The notes under the pieces were generated by a model. The model had not been told where the DNA came from. It saw nothing but the letters and a program-made list of their open reading frames with translations, and ran no database searches. Positions 46,901 to 52,127 of a stretch of DNA of 64,000 bases are shown in pieces; the stretch's first letter is position 1, and each line of letters begins with the position of its first letter. This DNA is from Pictodentalium vernedei (Eukaryota; Mollusca; Scaphopoda; Dentaliida; Dentaliidae), in the NCBI GenBank assembly GCA_031216915.1, contig CM062292.1:6263920-6327919 (forward strand), in the 5' to 3' direction. Position numbers and translations under genes: made by a program.

Positions 46901-48338
46901 TTATTTTATTTTCTCCTAAGTTGTTTTCCCTAAACAACCCTTTATAATTGATTTTGTGTTTATTTTCAAAGCATGTCATAAACAAAAATAGTCTGCCATC
47001 GCTGAGAGTGGAATACGATGCTGGGAGTGGAATACCATTTGTTTTGGGGGAAGAAAAACGAATGAAAATAAAATAATATTAGTTACCCCGTGTCTGATCA
47101 CGTGGTACGGGTTTTACCTACCCGAAGCCAGTCGTATCCCATGAGGCCGAAGGCCGAATGGGATACGGCTGACTTCGGGTAGATAAAAACCCGTACCACG
47201 TGATCAGACACGGGGTAACGAATTTATCTATTGACTTTCCGTTTTAGAAGTACAATCTATTTCATGTGTGAACACACACAGCATGAGGTCTTTTATCTTC
47301 CATTGTTGAGCCATATAGGTTTATGTGGAATTTTTGTGCAAAAGAGTTTTTGTGAAAATATGCCGATATGACTAGTTATGACATGTACACTGTTTAACTG
47401 GAATGACGCGTCTTCTATGGGGTATGGACAATTTATATATTTCGGAACGAGGCTTCCACTGGGTATGGGAAATTTGTCAGTGGCTGGGTGGAGGTATCGT
47501 GGGTTTCAATGAATATGGTCTCATACCACGTATATATCAACCAAGCAAATCAAAAAATTCACTTTAGTCAATAGATAAATGTATTTATCCATAGATAAAT
47601 TTCCAAGAATCCTGGATGACTGATACTCCAACTACATCATCAAGGCATGCCTTCAACGAAGGCATGCCTTGATGATGTGGTTGGAAATTTTTTCAGCCGG
47701 ATTTTGAGCCACCACAGTCTGCACAAATCAAGATTACACTCCTCGCCTGTCAATCAAATTCGTTATCTTCGCGAAACATATGGGCCCTATCGTGCTGTAT
47801 GATTAAATCACCACAGAAGCTCCAAATACATTGAGAGCAGGCCCGAAGCAGGATCTCAAAATTTTCCGACATGCTGGTGTGAGAGGTAATATTTTGCCAC
47901 AGCGACCCAGAGCCGTTAACTACCAGTACGAACTTGAAACCTGAACTTAACTCTACAAACTTCGCTAACCCTTTACCTAACGATTCGGTCGCATCCTCCT
48001 GCGTTACTTACATGAACAGACAGACGAAATTTCATAAGAAACATCCGTTAGGCGATAAAAATCTTCTGCAGTAAGATTAGTACAGTAACGTTTATCTTAT
48101 TTCCCGGCTGTGTACGGGTTAAAGTAACTTTATTTCAATGAGACACATATTCTGTGTATAAAACTTGTTGTTTAGGATGGTAAGTGGTTAAAACAGTTGT
48201 TCGTGACAGAACCACTTTAAAATTGAGGACATAATTAATCAGCCTTAGGAAAGAAAAATACAAATTTATATCAGACTTACATGTTACACAAAATGCAAAC
48301 ACCTCAACCAGTAACACCAAGTAATTCATGCTTAACAT
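18897..48338 (-). CDS. RGM: RGM-family secreted protein, complete 10-exon gene model
   Basis: This is the span of the spliced gene. Joining 48338-48281, 43360-43117, 41471-41281, 35496-35346, 33434-33281, 29724-29539, 27289-27178, 26349-26155, 25000-24852 and 19085-18897 gives 1629 bases, or 542 residues. All introns are GT-AG and the phases agree (1,2,1,2,0,0,1,1,0). Domains: signal peptide 1-23 (cleavage probably after SNA); RKKR 75-78; RGM-N-like C100-x8-C109-x7-C117 followed by DxAY; an extra cysteine insertion at about 153-266; RGM-C / vWD-like domain 274-480 with GDPHLR (280-285), QTC (293-295), GCPQNQ (421-426) and CxFD...TGDV (469-479); Thr/Pro linker; basic tail 518-542. RGM proteins bind BMPs and neogenin and cleave themselves between Asp and Pro of GDPH. 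Vertebrate members are about 430-450 residues and GPI-anchored. This one lacks that anchor. Family assignment is strong; orthology to any one RGM is not resolved. Confidence 0.9.
19155..19282 (-). mobile_element. SINE tail fragment
   Basis: Minus-strand 3' part only of the main SINE family (TTTACGGGTGGAGGAAGCCG and the tail), cut at CAGCTGCCAGCT. It lies 70 bases from the acceptor of exon 10. Confidence 0.8.
19601..19947 (+). mobile_element. tRNA-derived SINE, second family
   Basis: Head with A-box-like GGCTCATTGGTTAGGGC and B-box-like GGTTCGGTCCC. The body shares TTGGGCAAAACACTTAATCC with the first family. The tail is GGAAATAAATAGACAAAG. A perfect 12-base duplication TCTCAAATAAAC flanks it (19589-19600 and 19948-19959). 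Confidence 0.92.
20237..20478. mobile_element. Family A MITE, copy 3 (intact)
   Basis: TTAA on both sides, CCCTTTACCCAACG and GGTAAAGGG ends, and a full central hairpin with a GCTCATCGAGC loop. It lies in intron 9 of the RGM-like gene. Confidence 0.93.
20836..20932. repeat. Short tandem repeat, about 3 copies
   Basis: Three tandem units of roughly 27-30 bases built on GACAGTCACGATTCGGTCG and AAATTC. Confidence 0.8.
21248..21493. mobile_element. Family E MITE, copy 4
   Basis: TA flanks. Ends are CAATACGGCTGCCGTGGACT and ACTACTGTACTG. It has a GAAGCACCAGATACAGCCCG hairpin and paired ACGCGTGG motifs near both ends. Confidence 0.88.
21806..21968. repeat. Long foldback element
   Basis: Arms of about 60 bases pair nearly perfectly (ATGTACAAAATATGTATCCG with its complement; GGTTCTAAGGG with CCCTTAGAACC). 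The loop is AGTCGAAGACGAGTC. Confidence 0.88.
22088..22344. mobile_element. Family D MITE, copy 2
   Basis: 257 bp, TA flanks, CAGTACGTGGAAAGTGG and CACTCTCCACGTACTG ends, and the shared C/D hairpin. Its orientation is opposite to copies 1, 3 and 4. Confidence 0.92.
22345..22969 (-). other. Intron 9 stretch with one candidate short exon
   Basis: No repeat is assigned. On the minus strand TTTGTCTACAG ends at 22821, followed by a phase-0 frame of 15 codons and TGA (22820-22773; starts N-L-V-V-V-G-G). It could be an alternative last exon after exon 9. The evidence is only a good acceptor and phase. Confidence 0.25.
22982..23305 (-). mobile_element. tRNA-derived SINE, 5'-truncated copy
   Basis: Tail at left is a (TTTA)n run; the copy ends within the body, so the tRNA head is missing. 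A 12-base duplication AGTGGGTGGTCT flanks it (22970-22981 and 23306-23317). This is consistent with incomplete reverse transcription. Confidence 0.9.
23462..23736. mobile_element. Foldback MITE family O, copy 3
   Basis: Ends are CAGGGGCCAATACTATAAAA and TATATTATTGGCTCTTG. The inner stems match copy 2. The right arm has an extra repetition of AAAATACAATTCTAG. Confidence 0.85.
23740..24700. other. Intronic sequence without identified feature
   Basis: Overlapping ORFs of 85 and 99 codons lie on both strands at 24274-24612, with no motif or splice support. Everything else is AT-rich and single-copy within the window. Confidence 0.45.
24702..24800. repeat. Compact foldback next to exon 9
   Basis: Inverted arms of about 43 bases (TTGACTACG...GTGCCCAGTGAGGTGGTG and complement) around CTCCGCTTCGCGGCGGG. 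It lies 51 bases downstream of the exon 9 donor. Confidence 0.92.
24852..25000 (-). CDS. RGM: RGM-like exon 9: end of RGM-C domain
   Basis: Acceptor TTGTTCCAG, donor GTATGTTT. Encodes residues 431-480. It has C453-x3-C457 and then C469-E-F-D-C-N-Q-T-G-D-V479. The last part matches the CVFDLLTTGDV signature of vertebrate RGMs, with an added Cys at 473. A basic RRLAKR stretch at 441-446 precedes it. Confidence 0.9.
25335..25362. repeat. G-run
   Basis: Low-complexity poly-G with a few T interruptions, inside intron 8. Confidence 0.9.
25690..25812 (-). mobile_element. SINE head fragment, third tRNA-like head
   Basis: Read on the minus strand: a GGTTCAGTGGTAGACTGTTG head and a GTGCGATCCCCGCCCGGGAC B-box region, then TTGGGTAAGGCATTTTATC. 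It is the same head as the SINE at 52427. The rest of the body is absent. Confidence 0.7.
26155..26349 (-). CDS. RGM: RGM-like exon 8: core of RGM-C domain
   Basis: Acceptor GTTTTGCAG, donor GTATTCG. Encodes residues 366-430. It contains I-I-V-V-R-R-W and F-F-T-L-R-M-A-E followed by G421-C-P-Q-N-Q426. Vertebrate RGMs have [20 protein letters not shown] and GCPLNQ at the same places, which makes this one of the two most diagnostic exons. Confidence 0.93.
26585..26760. mobile_element. Family H element end
   Basis: Hairpin CAACGTGCAGCC / GGCTGCACGTTG and the right end AACATACCACCAGAGTTCGA. Both match the larger element at 32196-32817. The left end is not identified. Confidence 0.6.
27178..27289 (-). 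CDS. RGM: RGM-like exon 7
   Basis: Acceptor TTTGTTACAG, donor GTAAAAAC. Encodes residues 329-365. V-R-I-V-F-K followed by Y-T-A-E-N-F-T-L-P-A-T-F-D-G corresponds to the KLTIIFKNF...YQAEMDELPAAFVDG strand pair of vertebrate RGM-C. It carries a possible sequon N-F-T. Confidence 0.9.
27400..27440. repeat. Small hairpin
   Basis: AATTGTTGAAAAGGGCTC pairs with GAGCCCTTTCCAACAATT. It lies in intron 6. Confidence 0.8.
27885..27995. repeat. Foldback element
   Basis: Nested inverted segments (GGGTGTTTATTACC..., GTCGAGAAGTCTCG against CGAGACGAGGTCGAG, and ACGAGTCCGAAGGACGAGTC at the tip). Confidence 0.65.
28000..28560. other. Intronic, C-run and A-run only
   Basis: A C-run and A-rich tract at 28188-28230. 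No other feature is seen. Confidence 0.5.
28564..28877. mobile_element. Family C MITE, copy 3
   Basis: 314 bp with TA flanks, intact CAGTTAAAACTAGAAGTCCT ends and the intact central hairpin. It is in the opposite orientation to copy 1. Confidence 0.94.
29539..29724 (-). CDS. RGM: RGM-like exon 6: GDPH cleavage motif
   Basis: Acceptor TTTATTTTAG, donor GTAAGTAA. Exactly 62 codons, residues 267-328. C274-T-V-G-V-Y-G-D-P-H-L-R285 and Y-L-Q-T-C295 match C-G-L-F-G-D-P-H-L-R...F-Q-T-C of vertebrate RGMs. Asp281-Pro282 is the expected autocatalytic cleavage bond. An additional Cys287 replaces the TF that follows in vertebrates. Confidence 0.94.
29889..30202. mobile_element. Family C MITE, copy 4
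   Basis: 314 bp, TA flanks and CAGTAAAAACTGGAAGTCCT left end. Full central hairpin. It lies in intron 5. Confidence 0.94.
30621..30754. repeat. Foldback element
   Basis: Arms GTGTGAATGGGTTAATCGAT and ATCGATTAACCCATTTACAC surround a GCGGAAGGATAA / TTATCCTTCCGC hairpin. A decayed relative is seen at about 34078-34190 (CGCGCTGGCACTTGTG, ACGCATTCACAC). Confidence 0.85.
30878..31231 (-). mobile_element. tRNA-derived SINE, copy 6
   Basis: Minus strand, from a GGGAGCTCAGTGGCTCAGTA head to a TTATTTATTGG-type tail. Target duplication not clear. Confidence 0.85.
31723..31979. mobile_element. Family D MITE, copy 3
   Basis: 257 bp with TA flanks, CAGTACGTGGAGAGT left end and CCACGTACTG right end. Shared C/D hairpin with one mismatch (GGTTGAAAC). 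Confidence 0.92.
32196..32817. mobile_element. Family H non-autonomous element, about 620 bp
   Basis: Inverted ends ACCCTTTGAACCCTGGTGGT with ATCTTCC, and GGAAGATACCACCAGGGTG with AAAAGGG. A strong hairpin CAACCTGCAGCC / TGCTGCAGGTTG lies near 32700. No transposase frame is present. Confidence 0.7.
33281..33434 (-). CDS. RGM: RGM-like exon 5
   Basis: Acceptor TTATTCCAG, donor GTAAGTAC. Encodes residues 215-266 and ends in phase 0. It has C223 and C233 and then R-F-Q-L-P-S-I-F-D. No vertebrate RGM counterpart is recognised; it belongs to the lineage-specific insertion before the GDPH exon. Confidence 0.85.
33479..33560. repeat. 41-bp tandem duplication
   Basis: Two identical adjacent copies starting TTGATATACATCTACCCCCA at 33479 and 33520, 44 bases upstream of exon 5's acceptor. 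Confidence 0.95.
33955..34075. repeat. Foldback family J, copy with internal triplication
   Basis: CTGAGTGCTAAAATGTTCTA pairs with TAGGACATTCTAGCACTCAG. The loop holds three tandem units of CCCCTATGGGAGTACTCTGT. The simpler copy of the same hairpin is at 39177-39245. Confidence 0.85.
34359..34600. mobile_element. Family A MITE, copy 4
   Basis: TTAA both sides, intact ends and full hairpin, inverted relative to copy 3. The next family A copy starts 63 bases later. Confidence 0.94.
34663..34874. mobile_element. Family A MITE, copy 5, short hairpin
   Basis: Left TTAA (34659-34662) and right TTAC. The central hairpin has lost its inner part, leaving GTGACCCCTCGTTGGGGTCA as a perfect short stem-loop. 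Confidence 0.88.
35346..35496 (-). CDS. RGM: RGM-like exon 4
   Basis: Acceptor TTTTTTCAG, donor GTAAC. Encodes residues 165-215. It has an N-T-T sequon at 172, C175 and C187, and an acidic/aromatic helix-like part (Q-L-E-N-E-L...M-Y-L-Q-Y). Not alignable to vertebrate RGMs. Phase 2 continues correctly into exon 5. Confidence 0.85.
36095..36180. repeat. AT-rich short repeats
   Basis: Two copies of CTATGACATATAATATCATT plus TATATGCATTAT units. Nothing else is assigned between 35500 and 36285. Confidence 0.8.
36287..36418. repeat. Long foldback element
   Basis: Outer arms ATGTCCTGTAATTTGTA and its complement; inner arms GTTTACAATCGGATC and GATCTGATTGTAAAC; loop CTCGCCCTGACGGGCTCG. Confidence 0.88.
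36663..37446. repeat. Minisatellite, unit about 43-44 bp, about 18 copies
   Basis: Units of GGCTTTTGGATCATATAATA followed by CATAGAATCTTCTGTAG. Variants include TATG or GGGG before the TTTT and TAGACTC for TAGAATC. It lies in intron 3. Confidence 0.97.
37448..37568. repeat. Foldback element
   Basis: Arms GATATTTACAAAACTCGT and its approximate complement flank repeats of CGAGCTCAAGCA. Confidence 0.6.
37576..37797. mobile_element. Family E MITE, copy 5
   Basis: TA flanks. Ends are CAGTCGGCGTGGATTGGTCG and CACAGCCACTGTACTG. Half of the GAAGCACCGGGT hairpin is deleted. Confidence 0.9.
37858..37918. repeat. (ATTT)n microsatellite
   Basis: Perfect tetranucleotide tract of about 15 units. Confidence 0.98.
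37920..38600. other. Intronic, no feature assigned
   Basis: T-rich then mixed sequence. Overlapping ORFs on both strands at 38247-38608 share no known motif and lack splice sites. A GAACTCGAATCGAAG patch resembles the hAT-like element interior. Confidence 0.4.
38606..38662. repeat. Hairpin family I, copy 1
   Basis: CAACTACATCATCAAGGCAT and GCCTTCA pair with the following inverse. The same hairpin recurs at 47627-47685. Confidence 0.92.
39177..39245. repeat. Foldback family J, simple copy
   Basis: TGAGTGCTAGAATGTTCTAT and its inverse around CCCCTATGGG. Confidence 0.9.
39291..39531. mobile_element. Family A MITE, copy 6
   Basis: CCCTTTACTCAAACG left end, GGTAAAGAG right end followed by TTAA. 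Full hairpin. Confidence 0.9.
40097..40900. repeat. 60-bp minisatellite made from a family E terminal repeat
   Basis: About 14 units of roughly 60 bases: CAGTCGCCGTGGACTGGTCG, then TAATCCAGG.GGGGGCAGTA, then ATCTCTTCAAATTACACTA. The unit equals the first 50 or so bases of a family E MITE plus flank. One unit (near 40320-40345) carries an insertion. The last unit continues into MITE interior up to 40975. Confidence 0.96.
40901..40975. mobile_element. Family E MITE interior, truncated
   Basis: Continues from the 60-bp array (CAACAATGTCCACACACGCG, AATTTTAATTAATGA) and stops at the foldback. The right half is absent. Confidence 0.8.
40976..41083. repeat. Foldback element
   Basis: Outer arms GGTTACGTGAAATAATTCAT and ATGAATTATTTCACGTAACC are perfect complements. 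Confidence 0.92.
41281..41471 (-). CDS. RGM: RGM-like exon 3: RGM-N-like module
   Basis: Acceptor ATGTATTTACAG, donor GTTGGTTT. Encodes residues 102-164. With C100 of exon 2 it forms C-x8-C109-x7-C117-N-I-D-S-A-Y123. Vertebrate RGMs have F-C-x8-C-x7-C-R-G-D-L-A-Y, the same spacing, in the BMP-binding three-helix domain. The RGD is replaced by NID. N-R-S at 128 is a sequon. C153 follows. Confidence 0.9.
41472..42645. other. Intron 2, tRNA-like patch and no gene
   Basis: Near 41550-41590 a GGTTGCCCAGTAGTTAGAGA segment resembles a tRNA/SINE head. A TCCATC/TGTC-rich patch follows. The G-run at 42522-42534 is low complexity. Confidence 0.4.
42648..42874. mobile_element. Family B MITE, copy 5
   Basis: CCCTTTACCCAACG left end; right end decayed (TTAGGTAAAATATTAA). 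Hairpin present with several mismatches (GGCGACCTCGTTTCAACG). Confidence 0.82.
43117..43360 (-). CDS. RGM: RGM-like exon 2: mature N terminus
   Basis: Acceptor TTTGTTTTAG, donor GTATGTAC. Encodes residues 20-101. It starts L-S-N-A-Q-D-T-N-C, so the signal peptide probably ends after A23. C52-C53 form a pair; R-K-K-R is at 75-78 before Q-F-P-D; the sequon N-I-T is at 87; W-N-S-I-C100 opens the RGM-N-like module. Confidence 0.9.
43479..43723. mobile_element. Family B MITE, copy 6
   Basis: TTAA both sides, CCCTGTACC and GGTAAAGGG ends and a near-perfect hairpin with the CATTGG variant of the core. Confidence 0.92.
43780..44153 (-). mobile_element. tRNA-derived SINE, copy 7
   Basis: Complete minus-strand copy from GGGGGCGCGGTGGCTCAGTA with a GGTTCGAATCC B box to a (TTTA)n tail. 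Target duplication not obvious. Confidence 0.92.
44638..44944. mobile_element. Family C MITE, copy 5 (left tip altered)
   Basis: Right end ACTG with TA; left begins at CAACTAGAAGTTCTG, so the terminal CAGTTAAAA is missing. TAACATCAACTAGAA occurs at both borders. Full hairpin. Confidence 0.88.
44995..45130. repeat. Fragment related to the hAT-like element
   Basis: GGGACCCTACGATTCACCG then repeated CGAATCGAATC motifs, as at 8580-8680 but without a second end. Confidence 0.5.
45233..45755. repeat. 37-bp minisatellite, about 14 copies
   Basis: Unit GGTTGTCCTGTACAGGAATG plus GACGGGGAGGGGAGGCG. Since 37 is not a multiple of 3, the unit is read in all three frames in turn. No stop occurs, so five overlapping ORFs of 113-204 codons arise on both strands. 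No start context, splice or domain supports a gene. Confidence 0.95.
45925..46226 (+). mobile_element. Old, diverged tRNA-SINE copy
   Basis: Contains TTGTATCCTTGGTTAAGGTA, ATGTCTTCAACCAATGG, GTTCTTTCCGGGTACTCCGG and an AATAAAAATGAATAAATAA tail. The head is not recognisable. Confidence 0.8.
46771..47080. repeat. Dispersed foldback repeat G, copy 2
   Basis: Segment order as at 14142-14500: TAGACAATAGTTCACTGC, GGTTCGAGTACAATTTTTAT, GTGGAGCGCGCTG, then TATTTTCTCC and a GTTTTCCCTAAACAACCC block. Confidence 0.78.
47092..47219. repeat. Long near-perfect palindrome
   Basis: 128 bp with arms of about 60 bases (GTTACCCCGTGTCTGATCAC through CGTATCCCAT and its complement) and an AGGCCGAAGGCC tip. Confidence 0.95.
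47627..47685. repeat. Hairpin family I, copy 2
   Basis: Same stem as 38606-38662 with the loop TTCAACGAA. Confidence 0.92.
47969..48025. mobile_element. Family A MITE left-end fragment
   Basis: CTAACCCTTTACCTAACGAT followed by GGTCGCATCCTCCTGCG. The remainder is missing. Confidence 0.6.
48281..48338 (-). CDS. RGM: RGM-like exon 1: signal peptide
   Basis: Start at 48338; a second in-frame Met at 48329 is possible. Encodes 19 codons plus one base before donor GTAAGTCT. The hydrophobic stretch Y-L-V-L-L-V...V-F-A-F-C-V-T followed by L-S-N-A (exon 2) is a normal secretion signal. The upstream Met was chosen because it is the first after the predicted start of transcription. Confidence 0.85.
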
Positions 48339-48355
48339 CTAAATTCTGTATTATG

Positions 48356-48386
48356 CTGAAAACCTAATTTATCTGGGCATTATATA
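48356..48386 (-). promoter_or_regulatory. TATA box and TCAG initiator of the RGM-like gene
   Basis: On the minus strand TATATAA occupies 48386-48380 and TCAGCA starts at 48359. The A of the initiator lies 29 bases after the first T of the TATA box, the usual spacing. The start codon follows 19 bases later, so the 5' leader would be about 19 bases. TTTTCAG could alternatively be a splice acceptor of a leader exon. Confidence 0.45.
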
Positions 48387-48976
48387 GTGAACATCGCATC
48401 CTGTTTGGATGTTGTTTTCAGGTACGGATCATCGCATTCCAGATGAATTAATTTCTACCCGTACGTGATTGTCACAAAATGACTGGTACGGTCAGTTAGT
48501 ATGTAAACATGAAGAGAATGTAGAATGGGTGTGTTTTAATTACACGCAGCTAAAACTTTGTTTTTTAAATATTATTAGTTTCTTTGATCCGTTCAGATGG
48601 GCTATTTGACGTCAGTATTATTGTGGTTGATTCCAGGTGATTTATTTCTTGAAGATGGCGAAATAAATATCCTGTTTTGAAATTAAACCAATGAATCTCA
48701 TAATATTCATGATTATCAAAAACACGAGCGAGGAGTGGGTAGGTTGAGTAAGAACTGAATACATCCAGAGATTGAAGATTTGTCTAGCTTTTAAAATAAA
48801 GTAGCTGAGTTGGGAAGAATACAAGTAGTCTCTACACAAGGGTGTAGCCGTGGTTGGTGGTGGCGGTGGGAGGGACTTTTCCTCCACCCATGCCACTTTT
48901 CCTAAAAATGTCAGCCTATATGCATTCATGACTCAAATTACTAAAACTGGTTCATAAACTCTTACTCTTATATATA

Positions 48977-49233
48977 CAGTACGTGGAGAGTGTATTATCA
49001 CTAAATCACCCGCAGAGTGGAGATTCCACCCAAGCAATAATTGCAAATTTGTTGTAAAGCATAACCAGCACAAGCAAGGTTTCAGCCAATGGACCTCCGG
49101 GTTAAACCCGGAGGTCCATTGGCTGAAACATTGCTTGTGTGTTTTGTCGATATGCACAAAATTTGAAAGTTATAGCTTGAGTTCTAACTCCACTCCACGG
49201 GTGATTTAGTTGCAATCCACTCTCCACGTACTG
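48977..49233. mobile_element. Family D MITE, copy 4
   Basis: 257 bp with TA flanks, CAGTACGTGGAGAGTG and CACTCTCCACGTACTG ends, and the shared C/D hairpin. Confidence 0.94.
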
Positions 49234-49389
49234 TATATATTTTTTTTTTTTTTTTGGGGGGGGGGGGTGGGGGGCGGGGTGTTATTTTACATTAGTTATT
49301 CCTTCACTTTCTGGGCACTTAAGCCGTAAAAAGGTACTCAAAGTTCTCCAGTTGGCATGATAATTTGGGGTTTAGGACACTGTATAGTA

Positions 49390-49630
49390 CAGCCACCGTG
49401 GACTGGTCACTATTCACGGGTGCGCAATATTTCCACGGACGCAGTAATATTAGATTACAAACACTAATTACAGGAATAATCATCATAAATTTAATTAATG
49501 AAGCACCGTGTACAACCGGGTGTTTCATTAACTAAAATGTTACTGATGGTGATTTCTATTACCTGGTAAACGCATGCGTGGACATCACTGCCCACGCGTG
49601 GATTACGACCAGTTCACGGCGACTGTATTG
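49390..49630. mobile_element. Family E MITE, copy 7
   Basis: CAGCCACCGTGGACTGGTCA left end and GGCGACTGTATTG right end with TA flanks. The GAAGCACCGTGTACAACCGG core hairpin is imperfect. Confidence 0.88.
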
Positions 49631-49639
49631 TACGTTCAC

Positions 49640-50817
49640 CTATAGGGCTTAAGCCAACATTAGATGATATGAACAGGGGATGGGGGGGGGGGGGTATATT
49701 TTGCCCCTCTCCGAGCAGCTTGTGACTCAACATCCACGTCCCTTTTATGTATTTGACCGAATAAAAATCAGTCTCTGGGTCAAGACACTCTCCGCATCCT
49801 AATCTGTTGGCATGAGGTAGAGTACCGAAACTATAGTTCAGGCTTTATCGGACGTGATTCATTTGGGTGATTAGACACCCAAACATTACATGAAAACACT
49901 TTATTAACTGGAAAATCCAAATGCCCAAATACAAAACAAAGAGCTTTTTAATCTCGCTCGGCTTTAACACCATTCGTTCAATGGAGCCCAAAATATGAGC
50001 GTCTGCTCACTGCTCAACCGATGTAGGTTTTTATAGTCTGCCCTGTTATTGTTGGGAGTATTTAGCACAAAGCGGAAACCCCGCGCTTATTAATGCAGTC
50101 ACTGGTCTCGGAAGTGATGTCATATCACTGTGCCTGCTTTGTCTCATGTGAGTTGTTATAGTAACGTACACAAACCATGTTGTAACCTCATTATCATTGT
50201 GATACATGGTGGCAGTACACGTGCGTAGCGAGTATTGTTAAGATGGTGCGTTTTCGTCGCCCATTTCAGTTGAAGGAGGCCGCCATCTTTGTTTCTAAGG
50301 TTTGCACGTGGTTGCTGTGGGAGCCAATTGGCTGGATTATTGTTGAGATTATTCAGGGTGTATTCAATGGGACCGGAGTACTGTACAGGCTAGAAGGAAA
50401 GAGTCAGATAAAATCAAGCCGAGGATTTGGGAATCTTCCCAAATCCTCGGTTTCTTTTACCCGGCTCTTCTCCTAGCTCCCTAACTCACGCTATTCGTTC
50501 ATTGGGACAGTTCCCTTTTAGCGTGGACGAATACAATAATATTTTGGAAGTCCAACATGATTATCTGGACTGTCGTGTAGTTTCAGTTTGGATAGATAAT
50601 GACGCTAGTAGAAACAGTGATGCCTTATACAAATGTTAGGTTCATCTTTAGAGATGGGAATGTTCGTGAAACAACACTGCTACAACCACCTAAAACATTA
50701 CGCCTCCAAACTGGTATAATAATAATAATATACTGGTGGAGCTATAACAAAGCCCGCATGGTATCGGACTATAATTTCTCTCTTGTGCTTGGGAATTTCT
50801 ACAAGAGTATTTTTTTT
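49640..50817. other. Upstream DNA, no gene called
   Basis: G-run at 49682-49693. A perfect hairpin CCGAGGATTTGGGAA / TTCCCAAATCCTCGG is at 50419-50449. Several 70-118-codon ORFs (50243-50955) lie across the hairpin and into a MITE and have no motif. A TGGTGGCAG after TGATACA at 50203 vaguely resembles an LTR end plus primer site, but no second LTR is seen. Confidence 0.35.
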
Positions 50818-51124
50818 TATCTAGGCTTAATTCGCGTAGGAATTGCGCGCAATTGCCATATCGAATGGCATCCAAAGCACGACAGGTTCTCCTGGTTACT
50901 CATAGCAAACACATGCAATGTTTCTGCCAATCGACCTCCGGGTTACCTTTTATGAGAGGACCTTTCATGACAGGACTTCTAATGCACCATTGGCTGAAAC
51001 ATTGCTTGTACACAGGCCATATGTACATAAATTGATAGCCTTACTACGGTCATAACGCGTAGATTAACGCGCAGTTCGACGTGCTATTTGTACGCATTTC
51101 ATGACAGGACTTCTAGTTTTAACT
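50818..51124. mobile_element. Family C MITE, copy 6, rearranged
   Basis: The left end starts at ATCTAGGCTTAATTCGCG, so the first terminal repeat is lost. The hairpin loop is replaced by TTTTATGAGAGGACC and TTTCATGACAGGACTTCTA, the latter copied from a terminal repeat. Right end intact with TA. Confidence 0.9.
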
Positions 51125-51506
51125 GTAATGCCCCAATGTGTATCCAATAGTCCCAAAGACTCCACTTTCAATGCAGATTTCTAGATTTAATTGAGAGCGT
51201 ATAAAAATGCTGGCAGTTTCGAGTGTTTTAATAAAGAAATGAAGTAAATAATCGAGAAAGAAACGGAATTGAGGATGATTAATGGGACGAAATCGGATTT
51301 GAATAAGACTAAATTCGGACTTCTCGTGGTATGGGGTACAGAGCTGCTATAAGCATTTCGAACTTGAATGGGTGTGGCATGGTAGGAATACAACACACAG
51401 AACTATGTTTGGGAATAACGAACATCTACATTGAGATTTTTTGAGATCCAAATATTTAACAAATTTCTTCACCGTGTCGAAACATTGTTTAGTAAGTATA
51501 TAATTA

Positions 51507-51799
51507 CAGTTAAAACTAAAAGTCCTGTCATGAAATGCGCACAAATAGCACGTCGATCTGCGCGTTAATCTACGCGTTATGACCATAGTAAGTCTATCAA
51601 ATTCTGTACATATGGCATGTGCACAATCAATGTTTCAGCCAATGGACCTCCGGGAAACCCGGAGGTCCATTGGCTGAAACATTGCCTGTGTTTGCTATGA
51701 GTAACCAGGAGAACCTGCTGTGCTTTGGACGGCATTCGATATGGCGCAATTAAGCCTAGATAAGCGCACATTTCGTGACAGGACTTCTAGTTTTAACTG
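51507..51799. mobile_element. Family C MITE, copy 7
   Basis: CAGTTAAAACTAAAAGTCCT left end after TA. Full hairpin. About 20 bases are missing near 51745 compared with the 314-bp copies. Confidence 0.92.
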
Positions 51800-52127
51800 T
51801 GTGTTGAATATGGTGCTGCTCGGTGGTTCTCTCCGGGTACTCCTGCTCTTTGTGAAGTCATGGCGAAAACGAAGGAAACTCTTGTGGGGTACGCAAACGT
51901 TATTGTTTAGTTTCTCACAAAATCGAGAAGCCAGACCACCCCCCCCCCCCACACACACAAACACACAATGTGTCACATAGCCTAATATATCTCTCTATCT
52001 GCCTCCTCTTTCTATTTTTTTGAAGTATTTTGAACTATTTCTGGTGGCACATATAGACTCTCGTCACTAAATCAATCTGGCAAGATGGCGAATAGGTCGT
52101 GCTCTGCTTGTCACATTTTCCCATATA

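Noticed and set aside
49830..50240. Solo LTR with a primer-binding-like TGGTGGCAG
   Set aside because: No second LTR, no clear TG...CA boundaries and no flanking duplication could be found.
50243..50955. ORFs of 60-118 codons upstream of the gene
   Set aside because: They run through a hairpin and into a family C MITE; no domain is seen.
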